Virus record (IMG/VR): IMGVR_UViG_3300024259_000096
Span: 1-35,471 of that record
From: a virus
Strand: one strand, 5' to 3'
Length of the DNA stretch: 35,471 nt
The position numbers were made by a program, and so were the translations under genes. This document shows, piece after piece, positions 17,071 through 24,650 of this stretch (its first letter is position 1; every line of letters begins with the position of its first letter). The notes beneath the pieces were generated by a model. The model saw only the letters and a list, made by a program, of their open reading frames with translations. It was not told where the DNA came from and made no database searches.

Positions 17071-17532
17071 TTATTCAAAATAAACAAATTCACCTGTATT
17101 TGTAGTTACAAACCTGAGATTACCTAATGTTAGTTCGGCCGAACCATCAGAAGTAACAGCAACACCCCTTTCGAATGCTGCAACTGATAATACGCCTGTT
17201 AAACCTTCACCACTTCCTTCATATGTTGAAGAAGATACATGATTAAATGAACCAGTACCTTGTCCTGTACTCGTCATTACTTCTAATTCACCAAATGAAC
17301 CTGTTGAAGTTTCTGAACCACTTATTATATTTAAGCTTCCAGAAAGTGCACCTCTCCAAGATCCACTAACATCAGATGATTGAGCGACTCCAGACAATGA
17401 AGTGGCATTACCAACAAACGAGCCACTAATAGTAGTAGCACTTATAGTATTACTTACTAATACATTACTACCTGTAATTTGGTTGAGTTGGGCGTTTGAG
17501 CCCGAAACTATGACTTTTTTCCAACTTGGCAT
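17071..17532 (-). CDS. Short fibre-type structural protein
   Basis: A 153-residue protein starting MPSWKKVIVSGSNAQLNQIT, a start typical of small pelagic-phage fibre proteins. The body has S-G-S repeats (GSFVGNATSLSGVA, SGSWRGALSGSLN, GSFNHVSSSTYEGSGEGLTG) and a beta-rich end, RFVTTNTGEFVYFE. It could be a short adhesin, a fibre connector, or a decoration protein. An AGGGAG ribosome site precedes the ATG. It is the second smallest member of the fibre group and shares composition, but not the long repeats, with the larger fibres. Confidence 0.65.
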   Translation of the reverse strand: MPSWKKVIVSGSNAQLNQITGSNVLVSNTISATTISGSFVGNATSLSGVAQSSDVSGSWRGALSGSLNIISGSETSTGSFGELEVMTSTGQGTGSFNHVSSSTYEGSGEGLTGVLSVAAFERGVAVTSDGSAELTLGNLRFVTTNTGEFVYFE

Positions 17533-17537
17533 TTAAT

Positions 17538-17588
17538 TTATCTCCCTACGGTTGGTAACTCGTTGTGAGCCCACTTCCCTGTTGCCAT
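17538..17588 (-). CDS. Candidate 16-codon mini-gene upstream of short fibre gene
   Basis: The coding strand reads MATGKWAHNELPTVGR then TAA, ending five bases before the ATG of the 153-residue gene. The stretch has about half G+C, well above its surroundings, which fits constraint on it. There is no clear ribosome site, so translation is unproven. It could be a leader peptide, or the constraint may be on RNA or DNA. Confidence 0.25.
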   Translation of the reverse strand: MATGKWAHNELPTVGR

Positions 17589-17612
17589 ACAAGGCCAATA
17601 AGTTTTCTGTTT

Positions 17613-17623
17613 AATAAATATCA
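17613..17623 (-). promoter_or_regulatory. Repeated intergenic motif, copy 3
   Basis: AATAAATATCA on the plus strand (ten of eleven bases match), in the gap between the 636-residue fibre gene and the 153-residue gene, 25 bases upstream of the mini-gene ATG. Confidence 0.35.
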
Positions 17624-17639
17624 AAAATTTCACTTTTCT

Positions 17640-19550
17640 TTATCCTGTTCTTACCCAAATTTCTTCATCTGTGGTATTTACCCACATTTCACCTGAACCA
17701 TATGAACCAGAATCCGTATTTGGATTATGATTTGCAGTGGTTGTTGTGGTTACATATGCGGTTGGTGTTACAGCAGTTCCATCTGATGCAACTCCTTTTC
17801 CTACTGCCCATCTTTCATCTTGTATGTCGTGATATATAGCAGAACCACTATCTGCTGCTGAACCACTCTGTACAATCAATCCACCATCTACATTGGATGC
17901 TGCTGAACCTGTTGCTGCAAATACAAAAGCGTCCTGAACTTTCAAGTTTGTAGTAGATAATGTAGTGGTATCACCTCGTACTGTTAAATCTCCAGTTAGT
18001 GTCAAATCTGCAAATGTAGGATTTGCATCTGTCGTTAAATCTTGGTTTACAGTTGAATTAGCCTCAATAGTAATGGTTTTCAGTCCATCAGTTCTATTCT
18101 GTCCTATTGTAGTTCCATAAATTGCTGAACCACTAACTATTCCAGTTGATGTAAGAGAAGTTCCTATTATTGCTGCAAATGTACCAGCACGTGCAGTATC
18201 AGCACCAATAATACCATCAACATTAGTACCAATTAAATCTGTAGCAGTGATTGATGTAGCTGCAGATACCGTACCTAAATCTACTATTGTATTTCCTGCG
18301 TTTGTCCAATTACCAATAACCTCACCCATTGTAATTGCTCCAAACGAACCAGTTGATGTAGCAGAACCACTAATATCACCACTTGCGGTCATATTACCTG
18401 TAATATTTATATCATCTGTAAACGATATACCATCTACTGAACCACCCGTTGATTGAAAATTGTCAGCGTATACTGTACCACTTGAACTAATATTACCACT
18501 TGCAGTTATATGATTAAATTGTACATTGGCGTCTGTTGTTAAATCTTGATTAACTGTAGAGTTAGCTTCAATGGTTATTGTTTTTACACCATCAACTCTA
18601 TTCTGTCCTATTGTAGTTCCATAAACTGCTGAACCACTAATTGTACCAATAGATGTTATCGAATCTCCTGATACAGTCGAACCACTAATAGTTCCACTTG
18701 CTGTAAATCCAGCATTAAATGAACCACTTATATCATCTGCAATTTGAGCAGAACTACTAACAGTACCACTTGGTAAAGACTCTACAACTTGTAATGAACC
18801 ACTATGTAAAACTGGTTTACCAGTTATGTCTGCAAATGCAACTGAAACTTCTTCTGATGATAATCCTGTTAATCCTGCACCATCACCTGCAAAATAAGAT
18901 GCAGTTATTGCTCCTTGTACATCAAGACCAGTTTTTAATGTTCTTCCAACATATTGATATGCTGTTAAAAATACAACTTCATTTGAAGCGGGATCGTGTG
19001 CAGAACTTAAAAATTGTAATACCCCCGTTTTATAATCAAATATATAATCATTTCCAGAAATTTTATCACCCGAACCTAATGAACCAGTTTGTGAAGCTTG
19101 AGTATAAGTTGAAGATTTATAAGCAACTACACCATACCCAGGAGTTGCATCTTCAGTTGTAGAGTTTGCTAAAGAAGCAACTGAATATTTAGGTGATATA
19201 AAACTTGTTTGTTGATTATCATCTATTAACTGAGCACCAATTCCATCATCACTTCCTGTTGGATTCAAAAAGAACCAAACTTCATCATTTACATTAGAAG
19301 GTGTTAACTTATGTCTATACCAATATTTCATCACGTTTGAACCTGATGCTGATTGGGTAAATCCATGTTGAGAACTTCCACTATAAGGTAATCCAGAAGA
19401 AGGAATATACTGAGCTTGTGTATAAATTTCTTCTTCTCTTAAATCAAGTACATTCGTAAACGACTCTTGTGCAGTCGTATATGTGTTATGCGTATATCTT
19501 CTTGACGCTAACAGTCTACTTGATTTTGAACCTGAATCTATAAATCCCAT
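17640..19550 (-). CDS. Tail fibre/adhesin protein with shared repeat modules
   Basis: A 636-residue protein. Residues 1-230 form a distinct domain (MGFIDSGSKSSRLLASRRYT, then LDLREEEIYTQ, MKYWYRHKLT, EVWFFLNPTGSDDG), probably for attachment to the virion. Then comes a repeat shaft with two GSA(V/I)YGTTIGQNR modules, each followed by KTITIEANSTVNQDLTTDAN. The C-terminus (DERWAVGKGVASDGTAV, then GEMWVNTTDEEIWVRTG) looks like a tip domain. No chaperone domain is present, so it folds alone or with a helper. The gene begins eight bases after the stop of the 1122-residue gene with a GAGAG site, so it is in the same unit. Confidence 0.75.
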   Translation of the reverse strand: MGFIDSGSKSSRLLASRRYTHNTYTTAQESFTNVLDLREEEIYTQAQYIPSSGLPYSGSSQHGFTQSASGSNVMKYWYRHKLTPSNVNDEVWFFLNPTGSDDGIGAQLIDDNQQTSFISPKYSVASLANSTTEDATPGYGVVAYKSSTYTQASQTGSLGSGDKISGNDYIFDYKTGVLQFLSSAHDPASNEVVFLTAYQYVGRTLKTGLDVQGAITASYFAGDGAGLTGLSSEEVSVAFADITGKPVLHSGSLQVVESLPSGTVSSSAQIADDISGSFNAGFTASGTISGSTVSGDSITSIGTISGSAVYGTTIGQNRVDGVKTITIEANSTVNQDLTTDANVQFNHITASGNISSSGTVYADNFQSTGGSVDGISFTDDINITGNMTASGDISGSATSTGSFGAITMGEVIGNWTNAGNTIVDLGTVSAATSITATDLIGTNVDGIIGADTARAGTFAAIIGTSLTSTGIVSGSAIYGTTIGQNRTDGLKTITIEANSTVNQDLTTDANPTFADLTLTGDLTVRGDTTTLSTTNLKVQDAFVFAATGSAASNVDGGLIVQSGSAADSGSAIYHDIQDERWAVGKGVASDGTAVTPTAYVTTTTTANHNPNTDSGSYGSGEMWVNTTDEEIWVRTG

Positions 19551-19558
19551 ATCTCTCT

Positions 19559-22500
19559 CTAACTAAAGGTTAATGTAATATCATCTATTGGTGCCGGGTC
19601 ACCTGTATATCTAACTATTACGTATAATTCGTTATCTGTATTATCTAAATACATTCCATCACTATTTCTCATTGGAACTGTATATGTTCCACTTCCAACA
19701 CTACCACCAGTATTTCCATATAAATCTATTGCGGAACTAAATGGATTTAAAAAATTATCATTTGCCACACTTGACGAAATTACATTTTCGGTTGTCTCAG
19801 AAGGATCATATATCCTTGCCGTTGACAATTCACTATTTCCACCACTTCCACTTCCTGCACTCTTAAATAGTAATGCACAAGCTACTTTATTATTAGTAGA
19901 AGCCTTCCAATTAACTAATGTATTATTATTAAGATTAACTGTCATACTTGTTTTTGTTCCACTTATTTGAAATCTTCGTACATAATACTTATATGTTGCA
20001 CTACTATGATAATCTTCAGGATACCAATATCTATAATCTCCACCTGGTTCTACCAAATATCCAGGTTTCACTTGTAAATCATAATTTCCTAAATGATCTT
20101 GACTTGACGTAAAATTAGTAAACCAAGGCAAACCATTAAATCCTGTTACATCATTTGTTAATCTAATTCTAAAATCTTCACCCGTAAATGTCTCGGTTGT
20201 TCCTGCTAATGCACCACCATCATATCCTTGTGCTCTCTGATAAACTCCCAAAGAACCACTTGAAGCAGGTTGTCCAAGTGTACTTCCACTATGATAGAAA
20301 AATGTATAAGTTGCTAAAGTAGATTGAGAATTTGCTCTATTTCTTCCTCTCACACCAACAGTAAATGTTGTATCGCCTGTTCCCGTTTGGTCTATATTTT
20401 CTCCAGTAGTTCCACTTAATGTATAAATTGCATTATGTCTATATACATCAGTTCTATATGGAACTGTACTTGTACTTCGTAATGTTGCTCCCGAACCAGA
20501 CGTACTAAGTACTGCATTTGCAGTTTGTATAGTTCCACCACTTGTACTTAATCCATCTACTCCAGATGTTGCTGCAACTGAACCAACTCCAACTGAACCT
20601 ATCGTATCATCCGCTATTGTTGATGAATCCTTATACATTGGATCAAATAATCCATGAACTGATGCACTTAAATGATAAGTTGCACCTATCAAATAAGGTA
20701 CACCACTTAAACTTCTACTTGTTGCTGTTAAATAACTTTGAGTTACTGAAGTTATTCCTCGTGTATTACTTCCAATATCACTTTCTATTTGATCGATTGG
20801 TGCCCAAAAATTATTTTTTGTTGTTCCATCTTTAAATGCATAATTTCCTGAACCAGATGAAATTCCAACTACTAAGTCATGAAATCTATAATATCCACTA
20901 GCGGATACACTTGAAAAATCTTGTGCTCCTGTCTTATATAATCTTGTCAAAGAACCAGTCATATCAGTACCACCTAAATTTTCAAACTTTCCATCTTGAT
21001 ATGCTGCTGGAATAACTGCTGGTTGTGCTGTATTAATTTTTGCTAATTCTACTCCATTCGAACTCCCAAATGAAGTTAATGACACATCAAACTGTGACTG
21101 AGTATAAAATGTAGCTGATGCAGTTGTAGGTGCCGAAACACTTCCCGTATCACTAAATGATTGTGTTGCAACTACTCTAACATCAAATCTTGTAGCCGCT
21201 CCACTTGTCAATCCACCCAAACCAAATAATTGTGCATCTGCAGAAGAACTAATTGTCGTAGTACCACCTGCTACAGTATCAAAATCTACAGAATAAGATG
21301 GGCCATTATCGTGATATACTGTAATTCCACTAAATATTTTCGTACCTGTACCTACCCAATTCTTAGTAACTAAATATTTTAAAGTAGCATTTGAATCATC
21401 ATAACTTTGAGGTAAATATCCATCACAACTATCTGTAGTACCTAAACTATTTTCAGTTGTAGTTAAACTTGCCCAAGTTTTTGTATTTGGTGAAGCATCT
21501 GCAACATCTAAGGAATGACTTAACACACCTGACATAAATCTTAAAATTTCACTTACATTAGTGGTGTTATCAAAATTATTAAAATAACTACCACCTAAAC
21601 TTGTTCCCCAGGGATTTGAAGTTGGGTATCCATTTGTAATATTATTTGTATAAATTGCTGTAGAACTTGAGTAAACACCCTCTGCTTGTACATTTAAAGT
21701 ACCAGATATATAATTTGAACCAGTAATATCTAAAGAACCACTAAATACGTGTGTATCATCCATACTGTCACCAAAAATATTACTACCACTTGCAAAACTC
21801 TGAGTTAAATATGTTACAGAAGAACTAACAATATATTGTTGTGCAGTTAAATCTCCTGTAATGATAAGACTTCCTGTTATATTAGAATCACCAGTTAAAT
21901 TTACTCCAGCAAAAGTTGGTGAACTTGTAGTTAATACATTTTGATTCATATCATAAAGTTCATTCGCACCCTGACCAGTATCAATTGTAGCAAATGTTAC
22001 TGCTGCATCTGTACTAACATCTTGGTTTATTGTAGAATTTGCTTCAATACTAAGAGTTTTAACACCTGTAGCAGTGTTTTGTCCAATAGTTGTACCGTAA
22101 ACTGCAGAACCAGTAATAGTTCCAGTTGAAGTAACATTACCAACACCTAACGTACCCAATGTAGCATCTGCATCTGTAGATACGTCTTGATTTATAATTG
22201 AGTTTGCTTCTATCGTAATGGTTTTCAAACCATCTGTACGATTTTGTCCAATCGTAGTTCCATATACTGAAGAACCACTAACTATACCTGTAGATGTTAC
22301 GTTACCTACACCCAAAGTTCCTAATGTGGCATCTGCGTCAGTAGAAACATCTTGATTTATAATTGAGTTTGCCTCAATTGTAATAGTTTTCAACCCATCA
22401 GTTCTGTTTTGACCTATTGTAGTACCATAAACAGATGAACCAGTTATAGTTCCACTTGCTGTAACGTGTGTAGTACTAACATTTGATATTGTACCACCTA

Positions 22501-22927
22501 TTGTTAAACTATCTACAATTTCCGCGTCATCACTTGAATACAAATGTTCTGAATATACTATTCCACTTGCACTTATATTAGAACTAGCTGTTACGTTTGT
22601 TGCAGATATTTCTTCTATATGACCAGATTTCCAATTTTTACTTGTACTACCAATATCATATGTACTATCTGCATTTGGTATAAGATTAGAAGTTAAATCT
22701 GCATTAATGGTTATTGAATCACTATCTGCATCACCGATTGTAATATTACCACCAAGTGTTAAGTCACCTGTAAGAGTTGAATTGCCAGCAACCTCTAACT
22801 TACCAAAAGAACCAGTTGAAGTGGAAGAACCACTAATGTTCCCATTGGTAACTTCAATTCCACCTCTTCTAACTTTGAGTTTATGATTGAGGTGATTTAA
22901 TCCAAGTCTTTGTAGAGAATCAGCCAT
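19559..22927 (-). CDS. Large tail fibre/adhesin with triplicated shaft repeats
   Basis: A 1122-residue protein. The first 420 residues form a shaft: three consecutive modules GS(S/A)VYGTTIGQN followed by IEANS(I/T)INQDVSTDA, the first two nearly identical in protein and DNA. The remaining 700 residues are a large beta-rich head with no recognised enzyme motif (YTNNITNGYPTSNPWG, GYYRFHDLVVGISSG, VPYLIGATYHLSASVHG, YLVEPGGDYRYWYPEDYHS). Such C-terminal heads of pelagic phages probably contact the cell surface or cap the fibre. AAGGGAA precedes the ATG. There is no S74 domain. I cannot tell whether this is a long fibre or a baseplate-associated adhesin. Confidence 0.75.
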   Translation of the reverse strand: MADSLQRLGLNHLNHKLKVRRGGIEVTNGNISGSSTSTGSFGKLEVAGNSTLTGDLTLGGNITIGDADSDSITINADLTSNLIPNADSTYDIGSTSKNWKSGHIEEISATNVTASSNISASGIVYSEHLYSSDDAEIVDSLTIGGTISNVSTTHVTASGTITGSSVYGTTIGQNRTDGLKTITIEANSIINQDVSTDADATLGTLGVGNVTSTGIVSGSSVYGTTIGQNRTDGLKTITIEANSIINQDVSTDADATLGTLGVGNVTSTGTITGSAVYGTTIGQNTATGVKTLSIEANSTINQDVSTDAAVTFATIDTGQGANELYDMNQNVLTTSSPTFAGVNLTGDSNITGSLIITGDLTAQQYIVSSSVTYLTQSFASGSNIFGDSMDDTHVFSGSLDITGSNYISGTLNVQAEGVYSSSTAIYTNNITNGYPTSNPWGTSLGGSYFNNFDNTTNVSEILRFMSGVLSHSLDVADASPNTKTWASLTTTENSLGTTDSCDGYLPQSYDDSNATLKYLVTKNWVGTGTKIFSGITVYHDNGPSYSVDFDTVAGGTTTISSSADAQLFGLGGLTSGAATRFDVRVVATQSFSDTGSVSAPTTASATFYTQSQFDVSLTSFGSSNGVELAKINTAQPAVIPAAYQDGKFENLGGTDMTGSLTRLYKTGAQDFSSVSASGYYRFHDLVVGISSGSGNYAFKDGTTKNNFWAPIDQIESDIGSNTRGITSVTQSYLTATSRSLSGVPYLIGATYHLSASVHGLFDPMYKDSSTIADDTIGSVGVGSVAATSGVDGLSTSGGTIQTANAVLSTSGSGATLRSTSTVPYRTDVYRHNAIYTLSGTTGENIDQTGTGDTTFTVGVRGRNRANSQSTLATYTFFYHSGSTLGQPASSGSLGVYQRAQGYDGGALAGTTETFTGEDFRIRLTNDVTGFNGLPWFTNFTSSQDHLGNYDLQVKPGYLVEPGGDYRYWYPEDYHSSATYKYYVRRFQISGTKTSMTVNLNNNTLVNWKASTNNKVACALLFKSAGSGSGGNSELSTARIYDPSETTENVISSSVANDNFLNPFSSAIDLYGNTGGSVGSGTYTVPMRNSDGMYLDNTDNELYVIVRYTGDPAPIDDITLTFS

Positions 22928-22937
22928 TAAAATTCCC

Positions 22938-23264
22938 TTATGTTATCTCTAATATACTTGCAAAAACATCTATATCATCATTAGCGGATGCTTGTGTTTC
23001 TAATTTATCCCCCGCTCCCAAGTTGATTGGTTTCTCCAATACAACTGTTGAATCGGCTGGTACATCAATGGTTTTCATTAAATACCGTCTTTCTTGAAAG
23101 TTTGCACTTCCACTAACTGATAAATTAAATGTTACATCATTCGTACCATCTATATTACTAATATAAATTGCGTGAACCACACCTGTCGTATTTGCTGGAA
23201 CAGTATACATTGGTTGTAATGTAGTTGTTGAGCCTGTTGCTGCACTTTTAAAGCTTTGTGCCAT
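22938..23264 (-). CDS. Small beta-sandwich virion protein
   Basis: A 108-residue protein: MAQSFKSAATGSTTTLQPMY, then VPANTTGVVHAIYISNI, then a run ending TIDVPADSTVVLEKPINLGA. The length and alternating hydrophobic pattern suggest a small all-beta virion protein. Proteins beginning MAQSFKS with a YTVPA motif are common near fibre genes in marine T4-like phages and are found in virions, but their role is unknown. It could be a collar, decoration or fibre-base protein. A GGAGG ribosome site precedes the ATG; the preceding gene stops three bases upstream. Confidence 0.65.
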   Translation of the reverse strand: MAQSFKSAATGSTTTLQPMYTVPANTTGVVHAIYISNIDGTNDVTFNLSVSGSANFQERRYLMKTIDVPADSTVVLEKPINLGAGDKLETQASANDDIDVFASILEIT

Positions 23265-23266
23265 TA

Positions 23267-23485
23267 TTATCCTCCAAACACTATGGACAATGCTGTGGCA
23301 GTATCCACAATGCTTGTACCTTCTTCATACACACGACCACCAGCAGTATTTACACTGCCACTCGTAGTCAAAACATAAGTACCACTCGTGGGTGTTTCAC
23401 TACCACTAATGAAAAGTGAACCAGTATTGATTCCAAATGCCCCCGAAAGGTCTTTACTTAATTGTTTGCTGTCTATTAAAGCCAT
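23267..23485 (-). CDS. Small fibre-region protein of unknown function
   Basis: A 72-residue protein: MALIDSKQLSKDLSGAFGIN, then a G/S/T-rich stretch (GSLFISGSETPTSGTYVLTT) and IVDTATALSIVFGG. The composition matches the fibre proteins around it, so it is probably structural. Its start lies inside the end of the zinc-ribbon gene, overlapping it by 32 bases, with an AAGAGA ribosome site. I do not recognise a family. Confidence 0.55.
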   Translation of the reverse strand: MALIDSKQLSKDLSGAFGINTGSLFISGSETPTSGTYVLTTSGSVNTAGGRVYEEGTSIVDTATALSIVFGG

Positions 23486-23744
23486 AGTTTATCTCTTGTT
23501 GTTTACGTTCTTCCCACCATTGTTCTATACTACGAGAAATTTTCTTCTTATGTTCAATGGTCTTGGGTTGTTTCATTTTTTCAATAGTTTCTACTGTAAG
23601 TTTTCTGTCCATTTGAGCACAAGATTTACATACTGAATTATTTCCTACTGCCCTATCAAACGTATCTTTTCGTGTGTAGGTTAACATTCTACTACAATCA
23701 GGACAAGGACGATTTTTTCTATTTTTCCAATGTCTTTTTCTCAT
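23454..23744 (-). CDS. Zinc-ribbon / NUMOD3-like DNA-binding protein
   Basis: A 96-residue protein from the ATG at 23744. The N-terminus has RPCPDCSRML and later VCKSCA, two CxxC pairs about 24 residues apart, forming a likely zinc ribbon. Then KQPKTIEHKKKISRSIEQWW resembles the NUMOD3 helix found in homing-endonuclease DNA-binding regions. No HNH or GIY-YIG catalytic core is present, so it is a DNA-binding remnant or a stand-alone regulator. It has no ribosome site, and the repeated intergenic motif sits directly before its ATG. It sits among fibre genes, where mobile endonuclease genes often land. Codon and base use match its neighbours. Confidence 0.5.
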   Translation of the reverse strand: MRKRHWKNRKNRPCPDCSRMLTYTRKDTFDRAVGNNSVCKSCAQMDRKLTVETIEKMKQPKTIEHKKKISRSIEQWWEERKQQEINYGFNRQQTIK

Positions 23745-23747
23745 ACA

Positions 23748-23758
23748 TATAAATATCA
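23748..23758 (-). promoter_or_regulatory. Repeated intergenic motif, copy 4
   Basis: Exact TATAAATATCA on the plus strand, only three bases upstream of the ATG of the zinc-ribbon gene. If it is a -10-like element the transcript would be leaderless, which fits the missing ribosome site. Confidence 0.4.
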
Positions 23759-23792
23759 AAGAATGGTAAAAGAAAAGTGGAAGTGGAGAGAT

Positions 23793-24641
23793 TTATGCAT
23801 TAAATTTTCCCCACACTACGATTTCATCATTACTATCCAAACCGTAACCCAATGAACTGGCATTTATCTTCATTAAAAATTTTGAACTACTTTGTTCTAT
23901 ATCTATAGCATCATGTTCCATCAACATACCTTGATTAAAAAACATAAAATCGTGTTTAGATGTATCAACTAAATCACTTGGTGCAGATGCTGTTACTGCA
24001 GTAAAACTCGAAGTAGTAGAACTCACAAAACTACCCTTATGAGCATATTTTTTTCTTGAATATAGAAATCCAGGTGTCTGATCACCGAAAGCACTATATG
24101 CAACGTTTTCAGTTGCAACTGCAGTTTGACTTCCACCATCTTCCGTAGTATCATTTGAAATTTCTACCATAGTCGTACTATTATTTAAAGCATATGAACC
24201 ACTTATCAACATACTACCAGTAATATAATGAACATCATTTGAATCATCTCCAAACTCTGTACTTCCACTTTCGTACAATGTGCTGGATCCAGTAAGTGCT
24301 ACTTCTATTTTATCAACTATAAGATTACCAGTAAGAGTTACATTGGGTACATTTAAATCACCACTTATATTAAGATACTCTCCTGCAGTCTGAGTTAATG
24401 CACCATTAGAAGCAGAAACTGATTTATCAGCCAATACAATATGAGTTGAATCAATTGAACCTATTATAATACTATTTGGAGTAATTTGATTAAAAACAAC
24501 ATCAGAAGTTGTTGCTACATCTTGACCAATTGTAAAAGTTAGTTCATCTCTACTTAATCCATCTATATTATCACCACCATCTACTTGAAATCCAGTTGAT
24601 CCTGATACTATTAATGGGTGTGTATATTTAAATAACGCCAC
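23793..24641 (-). CDS. Short tail fibre protein sharing its C-terminus with the gp15-fibre fusion
   Basis: A 282-residue protein with GTG start and a TAGGAA ribosome site. It begins MALFKYTHPLIVSGSTGFQV, then LTFTIGQDVATTSDVVFNQI, a module also present in the preceding gene. The last 70 residues (SFTAVTASAPSDLVDTSKHD, FMFFNQGMLMEHDAIDIEQS, SKFLMKINASSLGYGLDSND) are clearly homologous to the C-terminus of the protein at 24651-26360. The two are probably the products of duplication. The terminal domain is likely a knob or trimer cap. Both genes lie at the neck-to-fibre boundary. Confidence 0.7.
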   Translation of the reverse strand: MALFKYTHPLIVSGSTGFQVDGGDNIDGLSRDELTFTIGQDVATTSDVVFNQITPNSIIIGSIDSTHIVLADKSVSASNGALTQTAGEYLNISGDLNVPNVTLTGNLIVDKIEVALTGSSTLYESGSTEFGDDSNDVHYITGSMLISGSYALNNSTTMVEISNDTTEDGGSQTAVATENVAYSAFGDQTPGFLYSRKKYAHKGSFVSSTTSSFTAVTASAPSDLVDTSKHDFMFFNQGMLMEHDAIDIEQSSSKFLMKINASSLGYGLDSNDEIVVWGKFNA

Positions 24642-24650
24642 TTTCTATTC

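Noticed and set aside
22050-22450. Regular repeats in the fibre gene as a possible CRISPR-like array.
   Set aside because: The repeats are in coding frame, are about 165 bases long, and vary at synonymous positions; they are protein modules.
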